26,332 nt of DNA from positions 1-26,332 of the IMG/VR virus record IMGVR_UViG_3300011115_000777. One strand, 5' to 3'. A program made the position numbers and the translations under genes. Shown here one piece after another: positions 19,459-26,332 of this stretch; within the stretch, counting starts at the first letter, position 1; each line of letters begins with the position of its first letter. The notes beneath the pieces were generated by a model that worked only from the letters and a program-made list of their open reading frames with translations, did not search any database and was not told the DNA's origin. The stretch is from a virus.

Positions 19459-21665
19459 TGGCTCCAGACATTAATGGGATGGGTGGTCTTCCTGGCGCAC
19501 CCAATTTAAAAGCTCGTGTCTTGGCACTTAAGAAGCAGAACAATACTGGTACGCCCGGTTCATTCCCAACTGGTAACTTAAACCTTACTAACAAAGAAGA
19601 TCTTACCCTTGACCACGAAGGTAATCAGTGGAGTGTAGACCCAAAGGAACAACCTGAAGAAGCGGTTCGTTTATACAATTATGTACGCGAACAGTTTGAT
19701 ACCGCATACAGAGCTCGTCAGGAAATGGAACTTGAATGGGCTCAGGCGTTAGCGTTCTTCGAGGGACGGCAATGGTTCCGCATTAACAGTCAAACACGTA
19801 ACCTTGTACAGCTACAGAACCCATCCGAGGCAAACCGTTACATCACCGTTAATAAGATGAGGCCACTCATTGATGGAGTTGTAGGTAAGCTTACGCAAGT
19901 TGCACCTGACTGCCGTGCAGTTCCTTTGTCAATGAATCCTAAAGATCAACAGGCTAGTGATGAGGCTAACTTTATTGCCGGTCACTACACTAGAAAATTT
20001 GATCGGGAAACCCAAACTAAAGAACGTGTTCGCTGGGCATGTGTAACAGGTACATCTTTCGTCAAGGTTTACTGGAACGCTAAGTCTGAAGTAGTTATGC
20101 CATTGCGCGATATGTCTTCGGGTGAGATTACCGCGTATGAATCACTTCCACTTGGAGATGTCGAGGAAGAAATTGTCCCGTGCTTCAACATCCTGTTGGA
20201 TCCTACAGCGCAACGAGATCATGACATCCGTTGGGTTATTCATGCATCAATTAAACCTCTATCGTGGTTTGTCGATAATTACGGAGAAGCTGGCAAAGCT
20301 GTTCGCGCTGACGCTATAGCTGGACAAAACTCAGGGTATGTTGACGCTTACCTAGAAGGTGCAAACGGATCTGGTAACGGATGGGTGCAACCTTCATCGG
20401 CTCGTTTGAACAATGTTGATAGCAAGAAACATGCTGCTATTGTTTACGAGTATTGGGAAAAACCTACGTCACAATATCCAGAAGGACGTTACATTGTAAG
20501 TACAAACCGAGCATTGCTTTATGCCGGTGATTGGCCTTACAAGAAGAAAGATGATTTCCCTTTTATACCGTTACGTTGGCAACCACGAAGCGGAACTCCG
20601 TACGGACACAGCCTTGGTTTTGACCTTTGTCCATTACAGCAATCGTATAACCGCATTTATTCGAGGGCTTTGGAACAGTTTGAACAAAACAAAGACTACG
20701 TAATGGTTGAGCGCCTGTCTCGTGTTGGGGCAGATGCATTTGATCAAGCTGCTGAAGATATTGATGACAAGGGTCGTATCTACAGGAAGATCTATTACGA
20801 TCGCGGTAGCAACCCTCCGTCTATTCAACGTGCGCCTGGAATTAGCGGAGACCTATTCCCGTTCCTCCAAGTACTTGAAAAAGACATGATGGACGTGGCT
20901 GGACTACACGATGTTAGCCAAGGTCAAGCTGCTGCTGGTACTCCGGCTGAGTCAGTCAAGCTGCTACAACGGGCTGATAACACGCAGCACTCGTTTGTCC
21001 GTGCGGATATCGAAGCGTCGATTGCTCGCATCAAAGAGTGGGAGATTGCACTGGTAGATCAGTTTGCAGTTGCTCCGTTTATCGGATCTGTTGATGATCA
21101 AGTCAATCCTAAGAACGAGATCCAACAAGGCATCATTACGTTTGACAGCATTCGTGATGGTGGACAATACCGAGTTGTATACATCCCAGGTTCATCACAA
21201 CGTGAATCCGATGATCAGAAGTTGCAAAAGATTGTCTTACTTCGTCAAATGGGACTGTTTGGAGACCCGCAGGATCCAGAAACTAATGCTCTTGTAATAC
21301 GCATGTTGCAGTTGCCGGAAACATCAGACATTTTGCAGAACCTCGCAATGCAGCAAGCAAAGCAGCAGGGAATGCAAGAACAAGCACAACAGATGCAACA
21401 GATGCAGTTACAGCTTGAGCAACAAAAGATATTCAACCCTGAAGCTGAACAAATGAAAGCTCAGATTGACATGGAGAAACAGGCACAGATGATGCAGATG
21501 CAAGGTCAATTTGACATGCAAAAGCAAGCACAGAAGTCTGAACTAACCAACAATGAATACGCAGCAAAGCAAATTGCAGACCTGAGTAAAGACATGATCA
21601 CTGGGGGCAGTGGTCAGGAGAACGCACAACCTACAAAGCCAGCAGTGGCGAAATCTAAAAAATAG
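19458..21665 (+). CDS. portal protein (P22-type)
   Basis: A 735-residue portal, the twelve-fold ring through which DNA enters and leaves the head. The N-terminal half has EQFDTAYRARQEMELEWAQALAFFEGRQW, NRYITVNKMRPLIDGVVGKL, a D-P-x-A block (LLDPTAQRDHDIRWVI), and the wing-to-stem part PFIPLRWQPRSGTPYGHSLG, then QGQAAAGTPAESVKLLQRAD and ENxR-like motifs. These match P22-type portals in order and length. The last ~105 residues (from about 631) are very rich in Gln and Met and read as a coiled coil (MQEQAQQMQQMQLQLEQQ), as in the P22 barrel. Confidence 0.92.
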   Translation: MAPDINGMGGLPGAPNLKARVLALKKQNNTGTPGSFPTGNLNLTNKEDLTLDHEGNQWSVDPKEQPEEAVRLYNYVREQFDTAYRARQEMELEWAQALAFFEGRQWFRINSQTRNLVQLQNPSEANRYITVNKMRPLIDGVVGKLTQVAPDCRAVPLSMNPKDQQASDEANFIAGHYTRKFDRETQTKERVRWACVTGTSFVKVYWNAKSEVVMPLRDMSSGEITAYESLPLGDVEEEIVPCFNILLDPTAQRDHDIRWVIHASIKPLSWFVDNYGEAGKAVRADAIAGQNSGYVDAYLEGANGSGNGWVQPSSARLNNVDSKKHAAIVYEYWEKPTSQYPEGRYIVSTNRALLYAGDWPYKKKDDFPFIPLRWQPRSGTPYGHSLGFDLCPLQQSYNRIYSRALEQFEQNKDYVMVERLSRVGADAFDQAAEDIDDKGRIYRKIYYDRGSNPPSIQRAPGISGDLFPFLQVLEKDMMDVAGLHDVSQGQAAAGTPAESVKLLQRADNTQHSFVRADIEASIARIKEWEIALVDQFAVAPFIGSVDDQVNPKNEIQQGIITFDSIRDGGQYRVVYIPGSSQRESDDQKLQKIVLLRQMGLFGDPQDPETNALVIRMLQLPETSDILQNLAMQQAKQQGMQEQAQQMQQMQLQLEQQKIFNPEAEQMKAQIDMEKQAQMMQMQGQFDMQKQAQKSELTNNEYAAKQIADLSKDMITGGSGQENAQPTKPAVAKSKK

Positions 21666-21668
21666 GTG

Positions 21669-21683
21669 TGCTAGAATAAGGAG
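21669..21683 (+). promoter_or_regulatory. promoter and ribosome binding site of the scaffold-capsid operon
   Basis: TGC-TAGAAT (21669-21677) is an extended -10 box, directly followed by AAGGAG (21678-21683), 11 bases before the scaffold ATG. It would allow strong separate expression of scaffold and capsid, which end at the terminator near 24256. Confidence 0.5.
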
Positions 21684-21694
21684 AACTTGTTTTA

Positions 21695-22597
21695 ATGCCT
21701 GAAGAGATGATGACACGAACTACGGATTCATCAGCCGTAGCGATGGGCGAGACAGGTGGTTTGGGGAACGCTGTATCAGACTTTATTCAGAACGCCGCCG
21801 GTTCTGATGATAACTCGCAATGGGCGATAAGCGAGCAAGCAGGTCAAGATGCGGATCAGTTCGACGAGTACGGTGACGGTGAAGACGAAAACTACGACGA
21901 TATTGTCAATGACATTCTTGGCGTAGAATCCGAACCACATCACTCGCAACAGGACGCTTATTCAGAGCAACCTAACCCTGTGCCCTATGAAAGGTTCCGC
22001 GAGGTAAACGAGCGAGCCCGACAAGCAGAGGAATATGAAACGAAACTCCAGAAATGGGGTCGCGTTATCGAACAATTTGAGCAACAGGGATACACCGACG
22101 CATCGCAGGTAGATGCTGCACTTGAACAACAACGACAAGCAGCAGAAGACCAAGCGGTTCGTCAGCGATATCAACAGCTCGTAGATTCGCAACTGTTGGA
22201 TCCAGCCGTCGCAGAAGCCCAGTATGAAGCTGAATCAGCTCGCATGGGTTATGAACGGCAGATGCAACAAGTCCAGGAATATATGATGTACCAGCAGCGT
22301 GAAGCTGCTTTTCAAGCATATCCACTGGCAGCTCGTGCAGAAGTGTTGGTTGACAACTTGATTCAAGCTGGTGTTGATCCAGTTTATGCAGCTCAAGCGG
22401 TCCACGAACAAGTACGCACATTGACACAGGCAATGGTTCCTGAGATCACAAGTCGCATCAAAAAACAGCAACGTGCACCACAACCGATAAGCCAAGGGCA
22501 AGCTGCCCGAATGGGCCCAACTGGTGGTGGTGGACAGAATAGACCATCTGGTTTTGCTGCACTACTTGGTATCCAACGGGGCCGTGGAACTCTATAA
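21695..22597 (+). CDS. capsid scaffolding protein
   Basis: A 300-residue protein between portal and major capsid protein, the usual scaffold position. The first 80 residues are acidic and disordered (DQFDEYGDGEDENYDDIVNDI), followed by PVPYERFREVNERARQAEEYE, a typical phage scaffold opening of the coiled coil, then Gln-rich helices (about 100-225) and a glycine-rich basic tail (RMGPTGGGG ... IQRGRGTL). Scaffolds organise capsid subunits during head assembly and then leave. No protease motif is seen. Confidence 0.86.
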   Translation: MPEEMMTRTTDSSAVAMGETGGLGNAVSDFIQNAAGSDDNSQWAISEQAGQDADQFDEYGDGEDENYDDIVNDILGVESEPHHSQQDAYSEQPNPVPYERFREVNERARQAEEYETKLQKWGRVIEQFEQQGYTDASQVDAALEQQRQAAEDQAVRQRYQQLVDSQLLDPAVAEAQYEAESARMGYERQMQQVQEYMMYQQREAAFQAYPLAARAEVLVDNLIQAGVDPVYAAQAVHEQVRTLTQAMVPEITSRIKKQQRAPQPISQGQAARMGPTGGGGQNRPSGFAALLGIQRGRGTL

Positions 22598-22610
22598 GGA
22601 ATAGAAACAA

Positions 22611-23660
22611 ATGGCAATCGCATCCGGTGCAGTCCTGCTTGATACACAGGCGCTTACTCTTGCCGATCAGGCAATCATCTCCAATGACCCTCTCGTAAAA
22701 GAAATTACGAAAGCTCTTCACAAAACCTGGAATGCCCTTAAGGACATCCCTCTGACATCTTCGCCATCGTTGCGTCAGGTTGGCGTACGGTTTACGAACC
22801 AACAGGGCTCGCTACCTACGATTAACTGGGCAACGGTTAACGAAGAGCCGACAGTCAGCAAGGGTAAACCAAAGCAGTACGAAGAATCTATGTACCTGAT
22901 CCGTAACAAGATCCAGGTGGACCATGTACTTTTGGATCAACCAAACAACATTGTTGACCCTATTGAAGCACAGGTTCAGATCTTCATGGAGTCGTTTGCT
23001 TATGATTTCAATACGAAATTCATAAACAATGACCCCACCGCCGCAAGCGGTGATGTCGATTGTTTCCCTGGACTTCGTTATCGTCTAGCTAACCCAGACC
23101 AGTTTGACATTCCTTCTGAAATGTCTGTCAACGCGGCTGGTACTGACCTTACGACTGCAACTTCTGCATCTGCATTGGCTAACAACATGATGTTGTACAT
23201 TCAGCAGTTGCTCGACAACATGAACTCCCCTGATGGGGATGGCGTAGTCCTTTACGTATCTGAGCGTCTCAAGCGTCGTATTGAGTGGGCTATCCGTAAC
23301 ATGGGAATCGGGGCAGGATTCGATATTACGAAGGACTCCTTCGACCGCCCGGTTGAGAAGTACAAGGCTGCAATCGTTCGCTCTGTAGGCCGTCGTGCAG
23401 ATGGTGTGACTCACGTCCTTAAGGATGAAACAGCAGCTGGTGTTGAAGCAACAACGGCTACTGGTCTTGAATCAATCTATGCTGTTCGCTATGGCTCCGG
23501 TTACGCAACAGGATGGCAGTCCGGTCCATTCAAGCCAACCTACCTTGGCCTTTCTAAAGAAAACGGCGTTCTTCACAACATCGTTTTTGACTGGGGTGTT
23601 GGTCTTTGGATGCCTCACGTGCGTGCTGTAGGACGTGTCTACAACATCAAGGTTTCGTAA
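22611..23660 (+). CDS. major capsid protein
   Basis: A 349-residue protein following the scaffold, start with AAGGAA about 9 bases upstream. Features: an N-terminal helix (DTQALTLADQAIISNDPLVKEI), a long beta-hairpin region (VGVRFTNQQGSLPTINWATVNEEP), a spine helix (NIVDPIEAQVQIFMESFAYDFNTKFINND), and a C-terminal domain with RVYNI, consistent with the HK97 fold seen in P22-like and related podovirus capsids. Assignment rests on size, order and these features. It is likely to be strongly expressed. Confidence 0.9.
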   Translation: MAIASGAVLLDTQALTLADQAIISNDPLVKEITKALHKTWNALKDIPLTSSPSLRQVGVRFTNQQGSLPTINWATVNEEPTVSKGKPKQYEESMYLIRNKIQVDHVLLDQPNNIVDPIEAQVQIFMESFAYDFNTKFINNDPTAASGDVDCFPGLRYRLANPDQFDIPSEMSVNAAGTDLTTATSASALANNMMLYIQQLLDNMNSPDGDGVVLYVSERLKRRIEWAIRNMGIGAGFDITKDSFDRPVEKYKAAIVRSVGRRADGVTHVLKDETAAGVEATTATGLESIYAVRYGSGYATGWQSGPFKPTYLGLSKENGVLHNIVFDWGVGLWMPHVRAVGRVYNIKVS

Positions 23661-23670
23661 GGAGTAACTA

Positions 23671-24252
23671 ATGGCAAGAGATTTTCTTCTCAACTTTGGT
23701 TCACTTACGCTATCTGGCGCAAGTACATTGGCAGCTCCTACGATTACTGCAACTACTGGTTATTCAACTGGTACTACAAACTTATTGCTTAACGCAGGTT
23801 CAGCAGTTGTAGACCTTGGAGTAATTGGTGGCCATAACAATCGTTCTGAGTTGTTCGTGAAGATCAACGTTAACGCAACGGCTGTAACTGGCGGTGGAAC
23901 TGGTGACTACTGGACCATTGTTCCGCTTGTAGAGGCAAGTAAAGACGGCACAAACTTTAGTGTTGTGTCAACTTTGCCTGTTGACGTAAGTGCATTGAAA
24001 GTTGCGTATGCTACTGCTACCACTATTAGTGGAGATAGTTCTAGTCAAGTGTTTGTACCTTTGTACGCACCTGCTGGAACAATCGCACAAAACGCTAGTG
24101 GTGCGGCTGAAGATAACTACCGATATTTCAGAGTGCGAATTATGACTCGCGTTCTTGGAACCGGTGCTAACAATGCTCCAGCTGGTTCGTCTTGGACAAT
24201 TACAGCCACAGTAAGTGGCGCGATTGTTAACTCTAAAGACGGCGCTATCTAA
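23671..24252 (+). CDS. decoration-type structural protein 1
   Basis: A 193-residue, Thr-, Ala- and Gly-rich beta protein with AAGGAG 6 bases before the ATG, just after the capsid gene. It shares blocks with the next gene: N-terminal MA[RK]DxLL, ASKDG(TN/NT)F ... LPxDxxALK, a [FY]xPLYAPxG / YLPICAPVG block, DNYRYFR / DNYKYVR, and a final S[KR]DGA. This points to a gene duplication. Likely a head surface or decoration protein; the family was not recognised by name. Confidence 0.8.
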   Translation: MARDFLLNFGSLTLSGASTLAAPTITATTGYSTGTTNLLLNAGSAVVDLGVIGGHNNRSELFVKINVNATAVTGGGTGDYWTIVPLVEASKDGTNFSVVSTLPVDVSALKVAYATATTISGDSSSQVFVPLYAPAGTIAQNASGAAEDNYRYFRVRIMTRVLGTGANNAPAGSSWTITATVSGAIVNSKDGAI

Positions 24253-24255
24253 TAT

Positions 24256-24284
24256 AAAGGGGAGGGGAAACCCTCCTCTTTTTC
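24256..24284 (+). terminator. terminator after the capsid and first decoration gene
   Basis: GGAGGG (24261-24266) and CCCTCC (24271-24276) form a stem with a GAAA tetraloop, extended by G-T, G-C and A-T pairs, followed by a T run to 24283. It sits between two rightward genes of the same module, so it probably lowers transcription of the later genes relative to capsid. Confidence 0.85.
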
Positions 24285-24297
24285 TGAAAGGAAAACT

Positions 24298-25344
24298 ATG
24301 GCAAAAGATGCTTTGCTTGGTGGGTCGGTAACAATCAACGCTGGTTCTACGTGGACCAGTGGTACAAGTTACTACAGCCCTACAGTATCCATTGAACCTT
24401 TTGGTTCTAATGGAACTCACTCTACTATCTGGGCGCGTTTTATTCTTAGTCAGCCGACATTTGCTGCAATTCCAGTTGCCTCTGGTACGTACGGATTTCA
24501 CTTCCATGTTGCTGCATCTAAGGATGGCAATACGTTTACTCAGATTTCTCAGCTCCCAACTGATACCGATGCACTTAAAACACATATGGTTTACGTGCAA
24601 GGAACATTGGCTGCTTCAGCACAGAGTCTGACAATTCCACACAACGTAAACGCCACATCAAGCCCTACGTTTACTAACGGAAACTCGGCTATCCCTGCTG
24701 CTCCATACGCAGTAGTGGGTGATGTGTTTACGTTTGCGGCAACCGCTACTCCATTTGCAACGGGTACTCCGTATTACGTAGTTAGTTCGACTCCTGTTGC
24801 AGCAGCTGCGACTCCACAGTCGAACATTACGCTTTCTGCTACACCTGGTGGTGCACCTATTACCTTTACTGGTACTACAGGTGCATTCTCCATCAGTAAA
24901 GTAACGCCAGTTCCAATTGCTGTTGGTGATACGTATCAAATAAAGGGTACGTTTACTGCTGGCCTGGATGGCGTTGGTGGATCAGCATTTACTATCGCAG
25001 ATGGACAGAACATTGTTGTGTCTCGTGTAGCGAACACTGGTGTTGCAACATCCGTATTCTTCCGTGTAGCTGGTGATACAAACAACAGTGGAACTCTGCG
25101 AGAGTATGTACAAGGTGCAGCTTCATCAACATCCGTGTCGATCAACATGCCTAACTTTGGTGGAGAGATCTACTTGCCAATTTGTGCACCAGTTGGAACA
25201 CCTACTAATATGTCTACTGTCCAGCAAGACAATTACAAATATGTTCGAGGTGTAGCAGTATTCACTTCCTCTGGAACAACAATTACTCCTACTACTACGG
25301 TGCGTATGGATCTTGTTACTTCTCGTGACGGAGCCTTTTCATAA
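24298..25344 (+). CDS. decoration-type structural protein 2 with inserted beta domain
   Basis: A 348-residue relative of the preceding protein. Residues 1-95 and 285-348 match it block by block (ASKDGNTF at 73-80, LPTDTDALK 86-94, YLPICAPVG 292-300, DNYKYVR 311-317, SRDGA 342-346). Between them lie about 190 extra residues with GDVFTFAATATPFATGTPYYVV (141-162), NITLSATPGGAPITFTGTTGAF (176-197) and a further beta-rich part. The YYVV...LSATPGG.PI.FTG pattern recurs in phage tail-fibre and adhesion proteins. It may project from the head and bind carbohydrate or host surfaces. Confidence 0.82.
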   Translation: MAKDALLGGSVTINAGSTWTSGTSYYSPTVSIEPFGSNGTHSTIWARFILSQPTFAAIPVASGTYGFHFHVAASKDGNTFTQISQLPTDTDALKTHMVYVQGTLAASAQSLTIPHNVNATSSPTFTNGNSAIPAAPYAVVGDVFTFAATATPFATGTPYYVVSSTPVAAAATPQSNITLSATPGGAPITFTGTTGAFSISKVTPVPIAVGDTYQIKGTFTAGLDGVGGSAFTIADGQNIVVSRVANTGVATSVFFRVAGDTNNSGTLREYVQGAASSTSVSINMPNFGGEIYLPICAPVGTPTNMSTVQQDNYKYVRGVAVFTSSGTTITPTTTVRMDLVTSRDGAFS

Positions 25345-25991
25345 TGACTAGAGGTGAGATCAAACGGCGTATACGTCTGCTTGGACGGCACTATTTTGGT
25401 TCGGATTCGGACCAGGATCCGTTTGGTCTTGACCTCCTCATTATCGAAACTACTAATCAGATAGCCAGGTCAACTGACTGCTTTACAGGCAGAAGGTATC
25501 TTGATCTGGCTGCTGATACATCAGACTACTGCGCTCCCGATATTTATCGCGTACGTAATGTCCAGGTTAAAAACACCGGCGGTGACTGGCAACGTATGCG
25601 TATCCTAGACGCTTACAACCGCAAGGTTGATATGGTTCGCGGTGATGGATCATCTTTATTCCCAACGATTGCCGTGTTTACTGGCATGAATAAAGTGTCC
25701 GTGTATCCACCACCATCAGCAATTATTACTCAAGGTCTCATGATTGAAGGTTATGCCATTCCTGGTGATTACTGGGTGTACGACTCTAATGGTGTAGCTC
25801 AAACAATGACAGACGCTAGTGAATGTCCACTACCTGCGGTGGCGCATGACTGTCTCGTTTACGGTGTTCTTGCACAACGAGCAATGCAATCTAAAGACCC
25901 TGAAGGTTTTCAAATTTTTAATTCTCAATACACTGATCGACTTGGAATGGTTGAATCGTTTGCAGCAACTTATGCAAGGAGACCCGTCTAA
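25344..25991 (+). CDS. head-completion or adaptor protein
   Basis: A 215-residue protein whose ATG overlaps the previous stop (TAATG). Opening MTRGEIKRRIRLLGRHYFGS and LLIIETTNQIARSTDCFTGRRYLDLAADTSDYCAPDIYRV fit the head-to-tail adaptor family: an N-terminal helical bundle and a beta part with a substrate-independent C-terminal helical segment (AHDCLVYGVLAQRAMQSKDPEGFQIFNSQY). Adaptors bind under the portal. The assignment rests on order and general resemblance; no closer family named. Confidence 0.7.
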   Translation: MTRGEIKRRIRLLGRHYFGSDSDQDPFGLDLLIIETTNQIARSTDCFTGRRYLDLAADTSDYCAPDIYRVRNVQVKNTGGDWQRMRILDAYNRKVDMVRGDGSSLFPTIAVFTGMNKVSVYPPPSAIITQGLMIEGYAIPGDYWVYDSNGVAQTMTDASECPLPAVAHDCLVYGVLAQRAMQSKDPEGFQIFNSQYTDRLGMVESFAATYARRPV

Positions 25992-26332
25992 TGGCCCTCA
26001 CAATGGCTCAATTGACCACAGAGACATACAAGCTGCTTAACGAGGCAACAAACTCCACGTTGGGCATTGTGAGCGCCGGTGACGGCACTGTTTCTGCTGG
26101 TAATGAATCAGACACTACGATCAGGGGCTTCATTGGCGAGGCCGTATCCGAAATCTGTCGCACATGTGTTGCGTTTCAGGTGTCTGGGTCTTTGTCTTTT
26201 TCCCAAAACACTAGAAACGTTTTACTGTCGAGTATGACAATTGCAAATAATACACCGGCAAACTCTTCGATGTGGTTTGTAACCGATGCGTATGTTGGAT
26301 CGACCAGGCTAGTACACGCCTCTGAGTCCAGC
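25991..26332 (+). CDS. hypothetical structural protein (partial)
   Basis: Its ATG overlaps the previous stop (TAATG) and the frame is open to the end of the window: 114 residues, starting MALTMAQLTTETYKLLNEAT. It then shows TVSAGNESDTTIRGFIGEAVSEICRTC, an N-terminal helical bundle of the kind found in small head-tail connector proteins, and a beta-rich part beginning QVSGSLSFSQ. The end is outside the window, so length and family are unknown. By order it is another head-completion or tail-start protein. Confidence 0.72.
   Translation, partial: MALTMAQLTTETYKLLNEATNSTLGIVSAGDGTVSAGNESDTTIRGFIGEAVSEICRTCVAFQVSGSLSFSQNTRNVLLSSMTIANNTPANSSMWFVTDAYVGSTRLVHASESS

Overview
The window is part of a tailed double-stranded DNA phage (Caudoviricetes), free or integrated; no clearly cellular gene is present. 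Its right half carries a complete packaging and head module: zinc-finger terminase small-subunit candidate, terminase large subunit, P22-type portal, scaffold, major capsid protein, two related decoration-type proteins and head-completion proteins, the last cut by the window end. The portal type suggests a podovirus-like or P22-like head. The host is not identified. Several genes start exactly 6-7 bases after a -10 box (leaderless mRNA), which is common in Actinomycetota, and the CHAP-type lysis enzyme would suit a Gram-positive host; both are hints only.

Layout. 1-1642: leftward operon of hypothetical phage proteins headed by a 26-residue membrane peptide. 1643-1925: divergent control region with GT tract, direct repeats and -10 boxes. 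1926-3112 and 3477-5388: two rightward operons of hypothetical proteins, each ended by a strong intrinsic terminator and each followed by a copy of the same promoter-plus-two-hairpin element (A 3169-3260, B 5574-5670). 5758-7273: leftward operon with two small membrane proteins, a cysteine-rich protein and a 23-residue membrane peptide, with its own terminator. 7274-8334: about 1 kb without convincing genes, holding a dense array of perfect short-loop hairpins (7677-8012) and a C-rich stretch; base composition and codon use change here from GC-richer on the left to AT-richer on the right.

8335-9558: rightward early-type operon (small hypothetical protein, XRE repressor-like protein, small helix-turn-helix protein, a protein resembling the DUF2829/Tad2 anti-defence family, a small basic protein). 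9800-10243: leftward DNA-binding protein. 10285-11993: CHAP hydrolase, small proteins, SSB. 12029-13349: leftward nucleotide operon (dUTPase, flavin-dependent thymidylate synthase ThyX, LuxR-type HTH), pointing to control of thymidylate supply. 13417-16514: small and low-complexity proteins, probably virion-associated. 16511-16789: leftward DUF3310-like gene. 16810-26332: packaging and head module.

The most unusual features are regulatory: several leaderless starts at divergent promoters, one using a single AGTATACT palindrome as the -10 box of both strands; a duplicated structured intergenic element with covarying stem arms; the hairpin array at the composition boundary; and a decoration protein that looks like its upstream neighbour plus a large inserted beta-rich segment.
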